From: Bugulina stolonifera
Lineage: Eukaryota > Bryozoa > Gymnolaemata > Cheilostomatida > Bugulidae
Direction: 5' to 3'
Assembly (NCBI GenBank): GCA_935421135.1
Contig: OW285190.1
Span: 13,712,501-13,776,500 of the forward strand
DNA: 64,000 bases
The position numbers were made by a program, and so were the translations under genes. This document shows positions 10,323-21,085 of the stretch, in pieces. Position 1 is the first letter of the stretch. Each line of letters opens with the position of its first letter. A model generated the notes under the pieces. It was not told the origin of the DNA and did not search any database. It worked only from the letters and a program-made list of their open reading frames with translations.

Positions 10323-11121
10323 TAAATATTGTAATGGTTTCTGTGATTTGGTGCGGTCGTCCTTGGACGACTATCGACCCAGAAATGAAGTGCCTATGAG
10401 TGGTAATAGGACTTCGCATTACATGAAAGATCGAGCGGTCTCAGTAGCCCAATAACTACCAGAGACGACCCATCTGGTCCCAAGTCTGACCTTCAGACTA
10501 TACGTTGAAAGAGAGTGATCCGACCTAGTAGGCGGTTCGCTAAGCGAATGACCTGACAAAAGGAAGTGAAAGTCTCTGTATCAAGTATAGATGTGTCTTT
10601 ATTGAAAGCCAAGGGAAGACTGAGACAATGAACAGTAAAACAGTGCCCTTTATATAGTATAAGGACTTCCGGCCGACGTAGTGTCGGGAAAAGACGACGT
10701 GAGGTCGTCCGGAAGTTGCGCAACAGGATGGCCGCCGGAAGCCCGACGGCCGACCCAAAATAGGTCGGGTTATACAAAAGTTGCTTATTTTGGTCCAATT
10801 CATGTACAAAATGAATATCAATGGATTCTGAGAGGTCGGGCCTCTGTACATGAGTATAAAAGGCATAAAAGACTTAGTAATAATCATACATGAATGCACA
10901 TCAGTATGTAATGGGTATAAACACATGAATACACGTATATAGACAGTAATTAAATGGTTTAACATGCAATACAATTGAATGTGGGTATATGAGCAGCTAA
11001 TTATGAGAGTTTGAGTGTCAGCTGAGTAGCGCTGTGACAACTACTAGGCACTTAGGGTGCTGTAGGTCTTTGTCCGGTAGCTGGAGTCGTATACAAATGT
11101 CCTGTACCATTACAATATTTA
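10323..11121. mobile_element. Element with perfect 16-base inverted ends and internal promoter/poly(A)-like signals
   Basis: TAAATATTGTAATGGT at 10323-10338 is exactly inverted at 11106-11121. The outermost bases are TA on both sides, which would fit a Tc1/mariner-type TA target duplication with 14-base ends. The interior is GC-richer than the surroundings, with repeated GTCGTCC motifs and a 16-base palindrome at 10356-10371. On the minus strand a TATATAAAGG box is followed about 60 bases later by AATAAA, and TGTCACAG starts a possible LTR at 11039, so an LTR fragment is an alternative reading. No transposase, integrase or reverse transcriptase frame was seen. Confidence 0.5.
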
Positions 11122-11178
11122 GGGATATCTGAGAACAGGGTAAATAAAATTACAGATTTACGTCACATTTATGTAATT

Positions 11179-11565
11179 CTCAGTGCCCCACCAGAAACTT
11201 GGTAGCATGTTTATACTGGGTAACTTGACCAGTGTTACAAAGAACTGTGATGCTACATCCTGTGCCATATAGCACGACCATATCACTGAGATTTTATGGC
11301 ATTCTGAAGATAAGTTAAAAAAGTTTTCTATTTCTAATACAAATAAAAGTTAGAAAATAAAATAATAAACGACTACAACCTAAATTAAACATTCAACCTG
11401 AAATGTGAATTAGTCTTATTGGTTGATGGGCCACCGAAACAATATTTTTCAATTTACTTTCTCGGTGGATATATTGATTTTAAAAATTGCTTAGTGAGAT
11501 CAGTTTAGACAACATAAAGCTAACTCATAAAAATAATGATCTCCAGGACCTGGTGGGGCACTGAG
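11179..11565. mobile_element. Short inverted-repeat element (ends CTCAGTGCCCCACCAG)
   Basis: A 16-base sequence at 11179-11194 is exactly inverted at 11550-11565. CAGTG at the start of the repeat resembles hAT ends, but the 8 bases outside do not match each other, so no target duplication is visible. Between them is a second smaller inverted repeat (CCACCGA near 11431 against TCGGTGG near 11461). Non-coding; a degraded MITE is the simplest reading. Confidence 0.5.
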
Positions 11566-12741
11566 CCGGCGCATAAAGGGGTTTGAGAGAATATTTGCGG
11601 GTTCTTTAGAATATAAGTCGATCCATTAGAATTGGAGAAATTGTTACACAACAATCTAATGTATCCTAATGTAACCTGAGGTAATAGTAATTTATTTGTT
11701 TGTCTTTGTGAAATGAGTATAATGTATTAGTATTACTAGAGGAATTTTAACATGCATATGCAGTTGCACTTTCAGTGCAGTTTCGCTTTTTAGTTATTCA
11801 TACTGCATTGTATAAGAAGGTATAAGTATAATAATATAAGTAAGGAGACTTACCAGCTAGAGTTGAATTCTAGTATGAGTGACTGCTAACTCAAAAATGG
11901 CATGATCTGTTTACGATGACTACTATAAATATAACAATCATTACTCAGATTGTGTATACATAATGACTATAACTATGACTATGAACTGCTACTGTATTAT
12001 GATAATTATAAGAGTGTGACTGTGAATCAGACTTCACAATGATTTATTATGTAGGTGTACATGGGTGTGTGCTGTGGGTGTATATCATAGATATTATATG
12101 AACATACATGTATAATGTATAATATTATATAATTATATGGTGACTGTATATCTTAAACAAATTAATCATAATGCTAGCACTCAGCTCAGGGTTGTACACC
12201 CACGTGTATTGACTAAGTGGTACTGAACAATTATACTAGTAATTAATGATGTGATTCAGGGACAGGAAGAGTATAATAGGGGTTGGTAGGTGGGGCAGCA
12301 TGACAAATACATGTATGTAATTGTAGTGCAGTGTAATTTGTAGTTCAAAGTCGTAAGTTTAGAGCAATATGATATGTTTAGGACTATAAACTGTGTTAGA
12401 AGAACTGAAGGTACATGGGAAGTATACAGTGTGTACTTGCCTCTTTTTCACTGGGTGCATGATCACTTTATTGCTTCTTTCACTATAGCCTCAAGACTGC
12501 TTATATTTCATGTTTAATACCAAATCTCAGGCTATTAGCTAGATAGGATTATGTTATTCCAGTAACTCACATTTTTCACTCCAAATATGCTGAACAGGCT
12601 CTTCAAGAGACCCAACACCCGCTGAACTCAGCTGTTTAGGCTCAAGTGGGCAGTTGGTTTACTTCTAACACTAGCTATAAATAATTCACATCTTACTTGT
12701 GACAGGGGAAAATAAAACTTGTTAGACTAAAATAAAATGCT

Positions 12742-12841
12742 TTTGCAGAACAAAAGCTGCAACGCTGCCCCAGGTGCGCCAAGGCGCACTAATAAGTGCT
12801 GTAGGGAACGAAGCCACCAAGACCTCCTACCTCTGCAAACG
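12742..12841 (+). other. GC-rich open stretch bounded by splice-like sites
   Basis: After an acceptor-like CTTTTGCAG, about 100 GC-rich bases are open in two frames and end at a GTAAGC donor-like site. One frame reads LPQVRQGALISAVGNEATK, which is protein-like. Its phases do not join to the exons at 1050-1128 or 20060-20152. It may be an exon of an unknown plus-strand gene or a fragment of a repeat. Confidence 0.2.
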
Positions 12842-14372
12842 TAAGCCTATTAATATACATGTATATATAAATAGGTCACTGATCACGTGATTGCTGTTGC
12901 TGAACTGCAGGGTCTGATTCCCTAGCGTTGTGATAATTTTTTAATAATTACGATCAGGATTTACTAGTTTCCAACTTGTCAGACCATTCTGATGGCTAGA
13001 ATTGGCTGGTTCCCATATTATTGTGGCTTTGGGGAATAGAGTGATCGTAGGACTAGTACAACCAATTTACTGTCTATCCTCTAGGAAGATGAAGTGAGTG
13101 CGGAAAGAGGACACATGCTAACCAAAGAATCAAACTGTTCTGCTCATCCATTGCTAAGAGAATGGGTAGACTAACACGCTATCAGTACGCAGAAGCACAG
13201 GCTAAGATCGTATATAGGCACTAACAGATGTGGAGTTAGGTCCACTCATAATAATCTTGCAGTTCAGCTATGAACCTAGTGTACAGTGCATGTGTATAAT
13301 ACTGTTATAATATTATGTAGGATAACATAGCTTCTCAGACTAGTCATGGTCTAGTCTCTATTACTATGGGATATACTTTGACATTTTGTCCTACATGTTT
13401 ATAACAAGACCTCATATCTTGTACAAGGAAGTTATGTCATATGATAAACCTGTGTATCAATTTGAACAACGTGTCAGCTTTTTGGTGCAGTTGTGGAAAC
13501 AATACTATTGTACTATACTGTAAACAGTAACTAACTATAAATTTCCTTTTATGTACATGTGGATGAATTTGACACGCCCATAAATGCTATCATCTGAAAC
13601 ATGTTATTATGAATAGCAGCTAAGTCATCTCATAACTCTATTCAGGAGTTGTGGGCCTTCTGCTGCTGGTCTTATAGAACTACTGTATGTGGATAAAATA
13701 GTTTTATTATGTTACCCAATAACACCAAATAATGACTGATATAAGGATATATGAATGTAAGGATGTTACAACACAAGGCATAAGGCTTTGGGCCTACCGT
13801 CATATAAATATACCACACTTACCATAAAAATACGGAGAATAATAAAAGGGAATATTACTTGGTTAGAGTCTTACCACAACCATTCTAACATATGTTATGT
13901 TATATTACATTATTTTATATCATAAAATTTAATATTATGTTATAAGAGTATATAATATATAGGGCCTAGGTACATTGTATTACATTATTTTATATCATTT
14001 AATGTAATATTTAATAATTATTATAATATTGTGTTAAATCATGATTAGTATTACATTGTATATTATGCACTTCCATATAATGTTCCGGTATCCGATAGGA
14101 ATATACACATACATGTACATGTATATGTATTAGGAATTATAATGTAGAAGAAGACAAATACAATACATAAACACAGGCCTACATAAAAGTATACATAAGC
14201 TGGTATGAGCTCTATTAGACTGTACCTATTATTGTGTTATTGATTTTCAATAAACACAATAGCCTACATAGCATAAGCTAAAGTACAGGCAAAAGTAGAA
14301 TAAGACATAAGTACATTAGTACATAAGACATAAGTACAATATGACATGTGCATGTAGACCATAGAAAGCAAC

Positions 14373-15686
14373 CTACTGCATTTGTGATTTAGCAGTAGTA
14401 GCTATAGTTCGTAGGCAGCGTGTGATGGGGCAGCACAATGAAGTCGGGTTTTCAGCTCGTATTTCATGATTGCACCTTTCACAGTAAATCAAATGTCTAC
14501 AGGGAAGTCCGATAAAGGATGCCAGGGTTGGTTCATTGGGCCGTATCGTCTGACAACGCTTACAGTAGCCATCTTGCTTTACTTCCTTCTGTGTAGCAGA
14601 TATTAAATGATGTGTTCTTTCTTCCACCAGATGTCCTTCGTTGTCCCGTAAAGGCGGATCTACATTCGATAAGCATTCATTATTGGTGAATAAACTTGGT
14701 GTAGCACAACTCTCGGTGTTCCAGCGAGAAATGTCACAATCAGCTGTCCCATTTACAGTGTCACAGTCTGCTGTCCCATTTACAGTGTCACTGACCTGGA
14801 GGTCGCATGATAAAGTGACTTCTTCTTTAGCGAGGAAGGGGCATCCTCTATTTACCTGTGCATGTCGCAACCACGGATCGTCTCCAGCTTTCCACCTTCT
14901 GATAGTGACGGAGCAATAGAAACAGACGACTTGATCAACCCAGCCAGTGAAAACGAATCCTGCATCACAGAGCGGAGCACAGGGAACTCTATGGCGTGGC
15001 CACTTTTTTTCTATGAATGTTTCCCGCCGTCTAGAACGAATTGCATAGTGGAGATGTACGGGCATGGTGGTGGATATCCCCAAAGCATCCCTGAGTTCCC
15101 TTTCGACCACATCTTCTCTGTCTATAGCATTAGCACTCGAAGCGATAGACTCTTGAGTGTTAAATGGTGTGAAGTCCTTCAAATCGGAGTATCGAAGTGT
15201 GGTGTTATTTGTAATGAAAGGCTGGTCACATTCTATATTACCATTTTCTGTTTCAAGCAGAAAATGACACTTTTTATTTAATTTAACATGTTCATTTAGT
15301 GGTGAATCATTTGGTTTCCAATGCCGCTTTTTTTTAAAACAAAATGCACATTGCACTTCATCTCCATCATCCACTTTGTAAAAGCCAGTCTTAGCCATTT
15401 GGATGATGCCCAGACGTCCAGTTGTCCCATGCGTCCAGTTGCCAATAAATGTTTTTCTTCGAAATTGCTCATGAAGTAGCACTTGGTACTTTGTCAGTTT
15501 CGGAATTTTGTGTTGTATGTAATACTTAAAATCTTTTGGACTAAGATCTTTTAGCAGTTTTATCAGTGAGTTTGACAGCTCCGGCAGGTCATAGTCACTC
15601 TCAGTGATTGGTGAATGTTGGTACGATGGGTCATACGCCACCACAACCATCTCTAGTATTTCTATGGAATGTGTATTCCAATACAA
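14373..15686 (-). CDS. IAP protein with two BIR domains and RING, no membrane segment (third family member)
   Basis: A 437-aa intronless frame. BIR1 ligands are C113, C116, H133, C140; BIR2 ligands are C255, C258, H275, C282, both CX2CX16HX6C. The RING starts at C375, keeps LPCRHLIYC (His398) and ends with CX4C (C419, C424), the same spacing as in the two long copies, so this is a family trait. It lacks the N-terminal hydrophobic segments and the UBA-like stretch. In BIR2 the groove Trp of copies 1 and 2 (HARW) is Val (HAQV), so binding of IAP-binding-motif peptides is probably altered. The linker before the RING has a 9-residue tandem repeat, DTVNGTADC, from a 27-bp duplication. Diverged paralogue of copies 1 and 2; probably cytosolic. 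Confidence 0.92.
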   Translation of the reverse strand: MYWNTHSIEILEMVVVAYDPSYQHSPITESDYDLPELSNSLIKLLKDLSPKDFKYYIQHKIPKLTKYQVLLHEQFRRKTFIGNWTHGTTGRLGIIQMAKTGFYKVDDGDEVQCAFCFKKKRHWKPNDSPLNEHVKLNKKCHFLLETENGNIECDQPFITNNTTLRYSDLKDFTPFNTQESIASSANAIDREDVVERELRDALGISTTMPVHLHYAIRSRRRETFIEKKWPRHRVPCAPLCDAGFVFTGWVDQVVCFYCSVTIRRWKAGDDPWLRHAQVNRGCPFLAKEEVTLSCDLQVSDTVNGTADCDTVNGTADCDISRWNTESCATPSLFTNNECLSNVDPPLRDNEGHLVEERTHHLISATQKEVKQDGYCKRCQTIRPNEPTLASFIGLPCRHLIYCERCNHEIRAENPTSLCCPITRCLRTIATTAKSQMQ

Positions 15687-18118
15687 TTAGTAGCTAGTTC
15701 AAATGTAATGGATTACAACTTATTTTCTATATAATATGTTTGTTGTAAGCGAGAAATTTCCTAAGTTATCTGATATCAGCTGGATGTGGTGAACACTCGA
15801 TGGAGAACACAGAACAGCTCTAGCAATTCAGTAGCAAGTCTTTGTTGACACAGATTTTCAATACATGATGATGATAATGACGATTCTTCACATTTCTCTG
15901 CCATTCTGTTAAAAACTGTGGTTTAAAAGCGTCCTTTCGGATAAGTTGAAGTAATTTCGTAAAGCAGAGCTTGACTTTCTAGTCAAGCACAAGTACAGTA
16001 GTTGATCTCCTAGTAGTAGCAGCAGCATGAAGGCAATGAAAATATGGATCCCAATGGGATTTCCAAAACCAGACCTGCCAATAGCACTGTCACTAGCTCA
16101 CATGACCCATTGTACATGTACCTGTACAATGATAATATTATCATTGCCCTGTATAGCCTATTATGCTATTATACCTATTATAATATTGAAAAAAATGTAA
16201 TGAATGAAGTCGATCTATAACTAATGACAGGTGTGCAATGCCTGGAATATACAACTCTGTACATTGTATATTGGATGCTTCCAATAGGGAACAAATGTTC
16301 ATATAAATAACTACTAGTTGTTACAGTAACCGCAGACTTTCCAAATTACACTGATGTCTGATTAGCATCAGGGAGATTCAGCATTGGGGTACTTACATGT
16401 ACATAACTTACATACATATTACATGATGTAACTTTTGCCTTTAGGGTATGAGTATTATTTTGTGGGTTTATGGCAATAGGAATCTACATGTACACGTACG
16501 TGTACACTAATGTAGAGCACTTGTTTGGAGTTGTCACACCTTGATTTGATTTGAACTAGAGACAACCCAAGGGCACCTGTGCAAGTAAGTACAGTCTCTA
16601 CCTACTAAATCTTTTCTTATTTATGTTTAATATTCCCCATTATCAATACTATACATGCACACAATTTTTGGGTGCACATGCACATTCTTTCTATCTACTA
16701 CAATAATATGGGCACTCCAGCTATTGGACATAAAAATTTATTCCTCTCATAATAGGCTATTGAACATAATAAGAGATTATGCTCTCAAATCTTGTATACT
16801 ACAATGCAACACATAGTAAGTCATTTCAGCCCATATACCTTTGCTTTTGAAAATAGCAATTTACTTTTCAAAGGTGAATTGCAGAATACTAACATTTGCT
16901 ACATTCTATTGTTAGCTAAAATGTTTATCTGCCAAAAAATTGTAAACAAATACAATGTAAACAATGTTGCATTGTGATTATGCATGTTCAATAAGTGAGT
17001 TATGCTCTCTAACATATTTGCTTATGATACTAATGCAGTACTGCAGGGAGACACCATACATGTATTATTATACCATAACATGAAGCAATCAGTTAGGACT
17101 ATAACTTGGTGATCACCACCAAAGTATGCATGTATACACTGAGGGTATTAGCATGCAGTTGATAGTAGTATCATAGTATTAATTATAGTTACTTGTTCCA
17201 AGGAAATGCAACTCCTAAACAACCAATAAGAAGTACATGTAGTATAACATACACTGTACATGTACATGTAGTTATCCTATAGAAAGTGAACAATGATTCG
17301 TGCCGGTAACTATATGCATGTGAAATGGAACTGATAGTTATTTGCATATCAACATTGTGCAGATAGGTAGAGAGATCTGCGAGCAGTGAGACATTATTCA
17401 ATACTATATTTATTATCTTATATTACATGATTATGTATAGATTTTAAAAATAATAGAGTTTTCTTATTATGTGGACCTACATAATATACAAATGTTGTGT
17501 AAGTCATAAAAGGGGAACAATAATTAATATATATATAATATGTGTAACTTGCACATGCATGTACATGTAGCATGATAATATATAACAGCACTATATGATA
17601 GATAATGGAGTATTGTGTAGCCTAGAGCAGGGATACCTAAATTAAAATTCTTCAAAATATGAAGCAAGTATCAATCATAATAATCAATTATAATATTGGA
17701 TAAAAACTACAAACACTAACAGGCACATTCAGGTACATATTGTGTATATTTGAATACAGAGTATTTGTCCACATACAGTGTATAACAAACCTATTCTGAT
17801 AACAAAAGATACTAGTCAATGGCTTACAATGTACGAAGTAATGATAAGTACTAACTAGTCCAGCAGTTAGTAGATTACTAGTTAACAACAATATTATCAC
17901 AAGACAAAATTGTAAATAACACATACTATGTAGATGCAAAGCCAAGGGTTTCATTTGCTATTTTCACATTCAGTCATCTCATTTGTAGATTTGCCTATGT
18001 TTAAATTGGGAGAGTTAACAAACCTAATATACATAAAAAACAATAGTGTACAATATATTATTATATATAAGAGTATATTATTGTTACAGTTTCATAAGAA
18101 TGATGTTTTCTTCATTGC
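15687..18118. other. Intergenic DNA between IAP genes 3 and 4
   Basis: No gene is supported. It is AT-rich with scattered TACATGTAC motifs and a 16-base palindrome GTACACGTACGTGTAC near 16492. It should contain the promoter of the third IAP gene (next to 15687) and the 3' end of the fourth (below 18119). I searched the minus strand below 18119 for a RING-coding continuation and saw none. Confidence 0.5.
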
Positions 18119-19168
18119 CTATCGATTATTTGCTAGGAAGCTACAGTGTGGGTTGATTTGAGCATGTACCTGCCAAGGGTCGTCCCCTGCTCCCCATCTC
18201 CAGATCCCTATAGAGCAGCAAAAGCAACAGACTAAGTCATTCACTCCAGTAAAGTAAAATCCAGCTTTACATAGCAGTTGTTTAGAAGGTTTTTTTCGAG
18301 GCCATTTCCCAATCCTGTAAGTTTCTAACCTCTCTGATTCGAAAGCGTATTGACGCCCATCTCTCTCGGTGAGCACATGGAAGGTACGTATTCCAAAACT
18401 AATTCTGTGAACATTGTTAACAGGCTCATCAAAGTCAGAAGAAGTAAAAGCATTGGAACCGTATTGTGTAATACTTCGCAAGTCCACGTATTTCAACTGG
18501 GAGTTGAAGTCGATTGGCTGATCTACCTGGTCATATGGGACATCTCCAGAAGGCAGTCCACAAGCAAATCTACACTTTGGACTCAGTTGGAGGTGAACTT
18601 CTATAGGGTCATCTCTCGCTGTCCAATTGCTGTTTTTGCGTTGACAGAATGCGCATTCTACAGTGTCCATGTTGTCTATTACATTTCTGAAAAACCCAGC
18701 TTTTGCCATAGCAATACCATTCAATGTTCTATCCGACTCGTGAATCCAGTTAGCTTCAAATGTTTTTCGTCTATAGTGTTCATACAGCAATAGGTGCTTC
18801 CGAGGTAAATCACCCAGTTCGTACAAAACGGAGACTTGAAAATCTGTTGGACTCTTGCTGTCTAGACATGCAACTTGTTGACGGGTCATATGTGTAACGT
18901 TTCTGACTGGTAAGACAACTACAACATTTACCACCTGCACATTGCGTTGATTAACATACCAGGTCGGTGGAGGAAATTTCTGTAAGTCATTATACAAATC
19001 CCATTTGGAATAAATGTCGCATTTCCTGTCCATGCATTTCTCAAACTCAAGTCTTTTTTTTGGTTCACGCACTCCACTCCACTTTCGATACCAGCAATAT
19101 AGGAGGCACTGGAGAACAGCATTACATGCATGTAGAACCAATAAGCAGTGAAAACTGTAACCAACCAT
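18119..19168 (-). CDS. RING-less IAP-like protein with two BIR domains
   Basis: A 349-aa intronless frame. A hydrophobic N-terminus (about 3-26, Cys-rich) could be a signal or anchor. BIR1 ligands are C172, C175, H192, C199; BIR2 ligands are C315, C318, H335, C342, both complete. The frame stops seven residues after the last BIR2 ligand (SFLANNR), so there is no UBA and no RING and hence no E3 activity of its own. BIR2 has Ile where copies 1 and 2 have the groove Trp. The inter-BIR linker keeps the family pattern (KYVDLRSITQYG). A GTACATG donor-like site inside BIR2 (after PWQ) could allow splicing, but no downstream exon was found. It may act as a decoy or adaptor, or be a 3'-truncated relic; intact zinc sites argue against a pure pseudogene. 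Confidence 0.85.
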   Translation of the reverse strand: MVGYSFHCLLVLHACNAVLQCLLYCWYRKWSGVREPKKRLEFEKCMDRKCDIYSKWDLYNDLQKFPPPTWYVNQRNVQVVNVVVVLPVRNVTHMTRQQVACLDSKSPTDFQVSVLYELGDLPRKHLLLYEHYRRKTFEANWIHESDRTLNGIAMAKAGFFRNVIDNMDTVECAFCQRKNSNWTARDDPIEVHLQLSPKCRFACGLPSGDVPYDQVDQPIDFNSQLKYVDLRSITQYGSNAFTSSDFDEPVNNVHRISFGIRTFHVLTERDGRQYAFESERLETYRIGKWPRKKPSKQLLCKAGFYFTGVNDLVCCFCCSIGIWRWGAGDDPWQVHAQINPHCSFLANNR

Positions 19169-20059
19169 ACTCCACTACTTGTTTAGTCTAATAATTACCT
19201 AAGGTGGTTCCTTGTCAACCCCTAGTAAGACAGAATCTTAAAAAGTGTCCATGGAGGTTGTAGAAGAGTTCTTGTAAGGCAGTAGCTAGCCTTTGCTGAC
19301 ACAAATGTTCAGCTTCTCCAGAGGGTGGAAAGTTACACTTTTTTAGATCTACCATCCCAAACCGATGCAGTTAAAGATTGTAATGTACAGTCATGTGTCT
19401 ACTTGGCTGCTAGTGCCAAATTATATCCTGGTTGTACCCATAGAGGTAACAGGGGAGATAACTCTATGGTTGTACCTTTGCTGTTAACAGCCCAATTAGA
19501 AATGAGGGATTCCTGTTTCCCAACTTCTTATTGGCTGTTACTCTAGCCAATAAAATTCATTGAATATAGACATGCAAATGAATAAATTGGAATTCCAGTA
19601 CTAATCAATTGGAACGTTCTAGAATTCTAGAACACTATGAGCGTTCAGGAATATAGTACATACTCGTAAATCATTTGTGTCACTGCTCAGTGCACACTCA
19701 CTATCATATTATACTTGTCAAGTTCTTGCTGCTCTAAATAGTAACAACCCATGCAACCAAAAGTTTTTATAAAAATATGGTTTCAATGTTGCTTACCATG
19801 AAAATATTAACACCAATCTGCAACCTATCACCTAATCTCATCAGGCCTAAAGATGTAGTATGGCACAGTTAGTATGACCCAGTGTGACACAGTTAGTATG
19901 GCCCTGTATATAGATTACTGTCATGAGAGGGAAATTCCAAGTTGCATGTAATGGATGAGGAGGTTGTTTATTTCTCTTACTAAACAAAGTAAAACTATCT
20001 AAAAAGTAAAATGTGTATCCAACCTATATTGATTATTGTATAATATTGCGTTTATAGCT

Positions 20060-20152
20060 GGATAAAGCTGATTCCAGTTCAGTTGGTGCTCTAGACAAGG
20101 CTGGTGAGGAGAATGAACCTGATTTCTATGAACAAGCTTACATGCCAAGTTA
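20060..20152 (+). CDS. Possible terminal exon of an unidentified plus-strand gene
   Basis: Acceptor GCGTTTATAG is followed by a 31-codon frame, acidic and Ser/Ala-rich, ending NEPDFYEQAYMPS and a TAA stop. It begins in phase 0, which fits the end of the candidate exon at 1050-1128. The family is not recognised. There is no strong poly(A) signal immediately after; the sequence beyond 20280 is AT-rich. Confidence 0.3.
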
Positions 20153-20930
20153 ACCTACTAGTTACAAAGTAAGGTGGCGGTTACCTGTACATATTATTCT
20201 ACAGTATACAAACAATGCTTGGTACAACTACAATTATGCTAAGACATATAAGTATACGACTTGTTAAACTGTATTATATTACTGCGTTTTAGATTGTATC
20301 ATAAAGTATTATTTTTAATATATTTCAATTGTAATAATATATTATTTTCAGTAAAGTTGTATAATGTAGCCTATCTGAACTTATATTGCGTATTATATAG
20401 TAATAGGTAGGCCTATAGCTGCCAATCATTGCTACAGTTTATTAATCTTTATATGAAAGATGCGAAACAAAATTTTTTGAAGTGCATTGCTATAGGCTAC
20501 TGTAATAACCTTTTTATAGTGTGCTCATTTTGGTGCAGGAAAATTTGCTATTTCCAGTTTGTCTCTTTAGAATATCTCTATGATTTATACAAAAATGAAA
20601 ATATATTTTAACTTTTCTTTGACTTATGGTATTGCGTTTCTACATAAATTGATCCATTCCTTGTAGTCTCTGTTTTATTCTTGTATATAAATATAGCAGA
20701 TGAGTTTATTTATAACAAACATGAGCATATTGTCCTCTTGTACATTGTACTGCGGTTCAGCTTCACCCATGGATGGGGCGGGGGAGGGGGTAGCAACTCC
20801 TATCACATGGTAATATCATACTTTTTGAGAAAAAAAGAAGAGGAAGAGAAATTGGGAGAGGACAACTTCTTATTATGATCAATAGCTTATTAGTGCCCAT
20901 GATGTATACTCTATCAAAGCATACTCTATG

Positions 20931-21085
20931 AGAGTATGACACAGTTATTTTGGCCCAGTGTGATGCAGTTTTTTTTGGCCCAGTGTGACACAGTTATTTT
21001 GGCCCAGTGTGACACAGTTAGTATGTCCCAGTGTGACACAGGTACTTTGGCTCACTGCGACACAGTTAATATGACACAGTTTGGC
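20931..21085. repeat. CCCAGTGTGACACAGTTA minisatellite
   Basis: About six imperfect copies of a 24-25 base unit (GGCCCAGTGTGACACAGTTATTTT). Two more copies lie 1 kb away at about 19862-19906, so the unit is both tandem and dispersed. Confidence 0.85.

Larger units (their letters stand above)
8061..14372. other. Repeat-rich intergenic region between IAP copies 2 and 3
   Basis: No gene is supported. It contains a fold-back element (8124-8342), a 725-bp tandem duplication (8708-10157), an element with 16-base inverted ends (10323-11121), a 14-16 base inverted-repeat element (11179-11565) and a GC-rich patch near 12742-12841. From about 11,600 to 14,370 the sequence is unremarkable AT-rich DNA with short duplications, for example a repeated ATTACATTATTTTATATCAT near 13902 and 13978. 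Confidence 0.6.

Noticed and set aside
10493..11040. 101- and 166-aa minus-strand frames as genes
   Set aside because: They overlap in different frames inside the inverted-repeat element, across its TATA/AATAAA region, and have no recognisable domain.
11179..11565. hAT classification of the CAGTGCCCCACCAG element
   Set aside because: Ends start with CAGTG, but the 8-bp flanks do not match; left unclassified.
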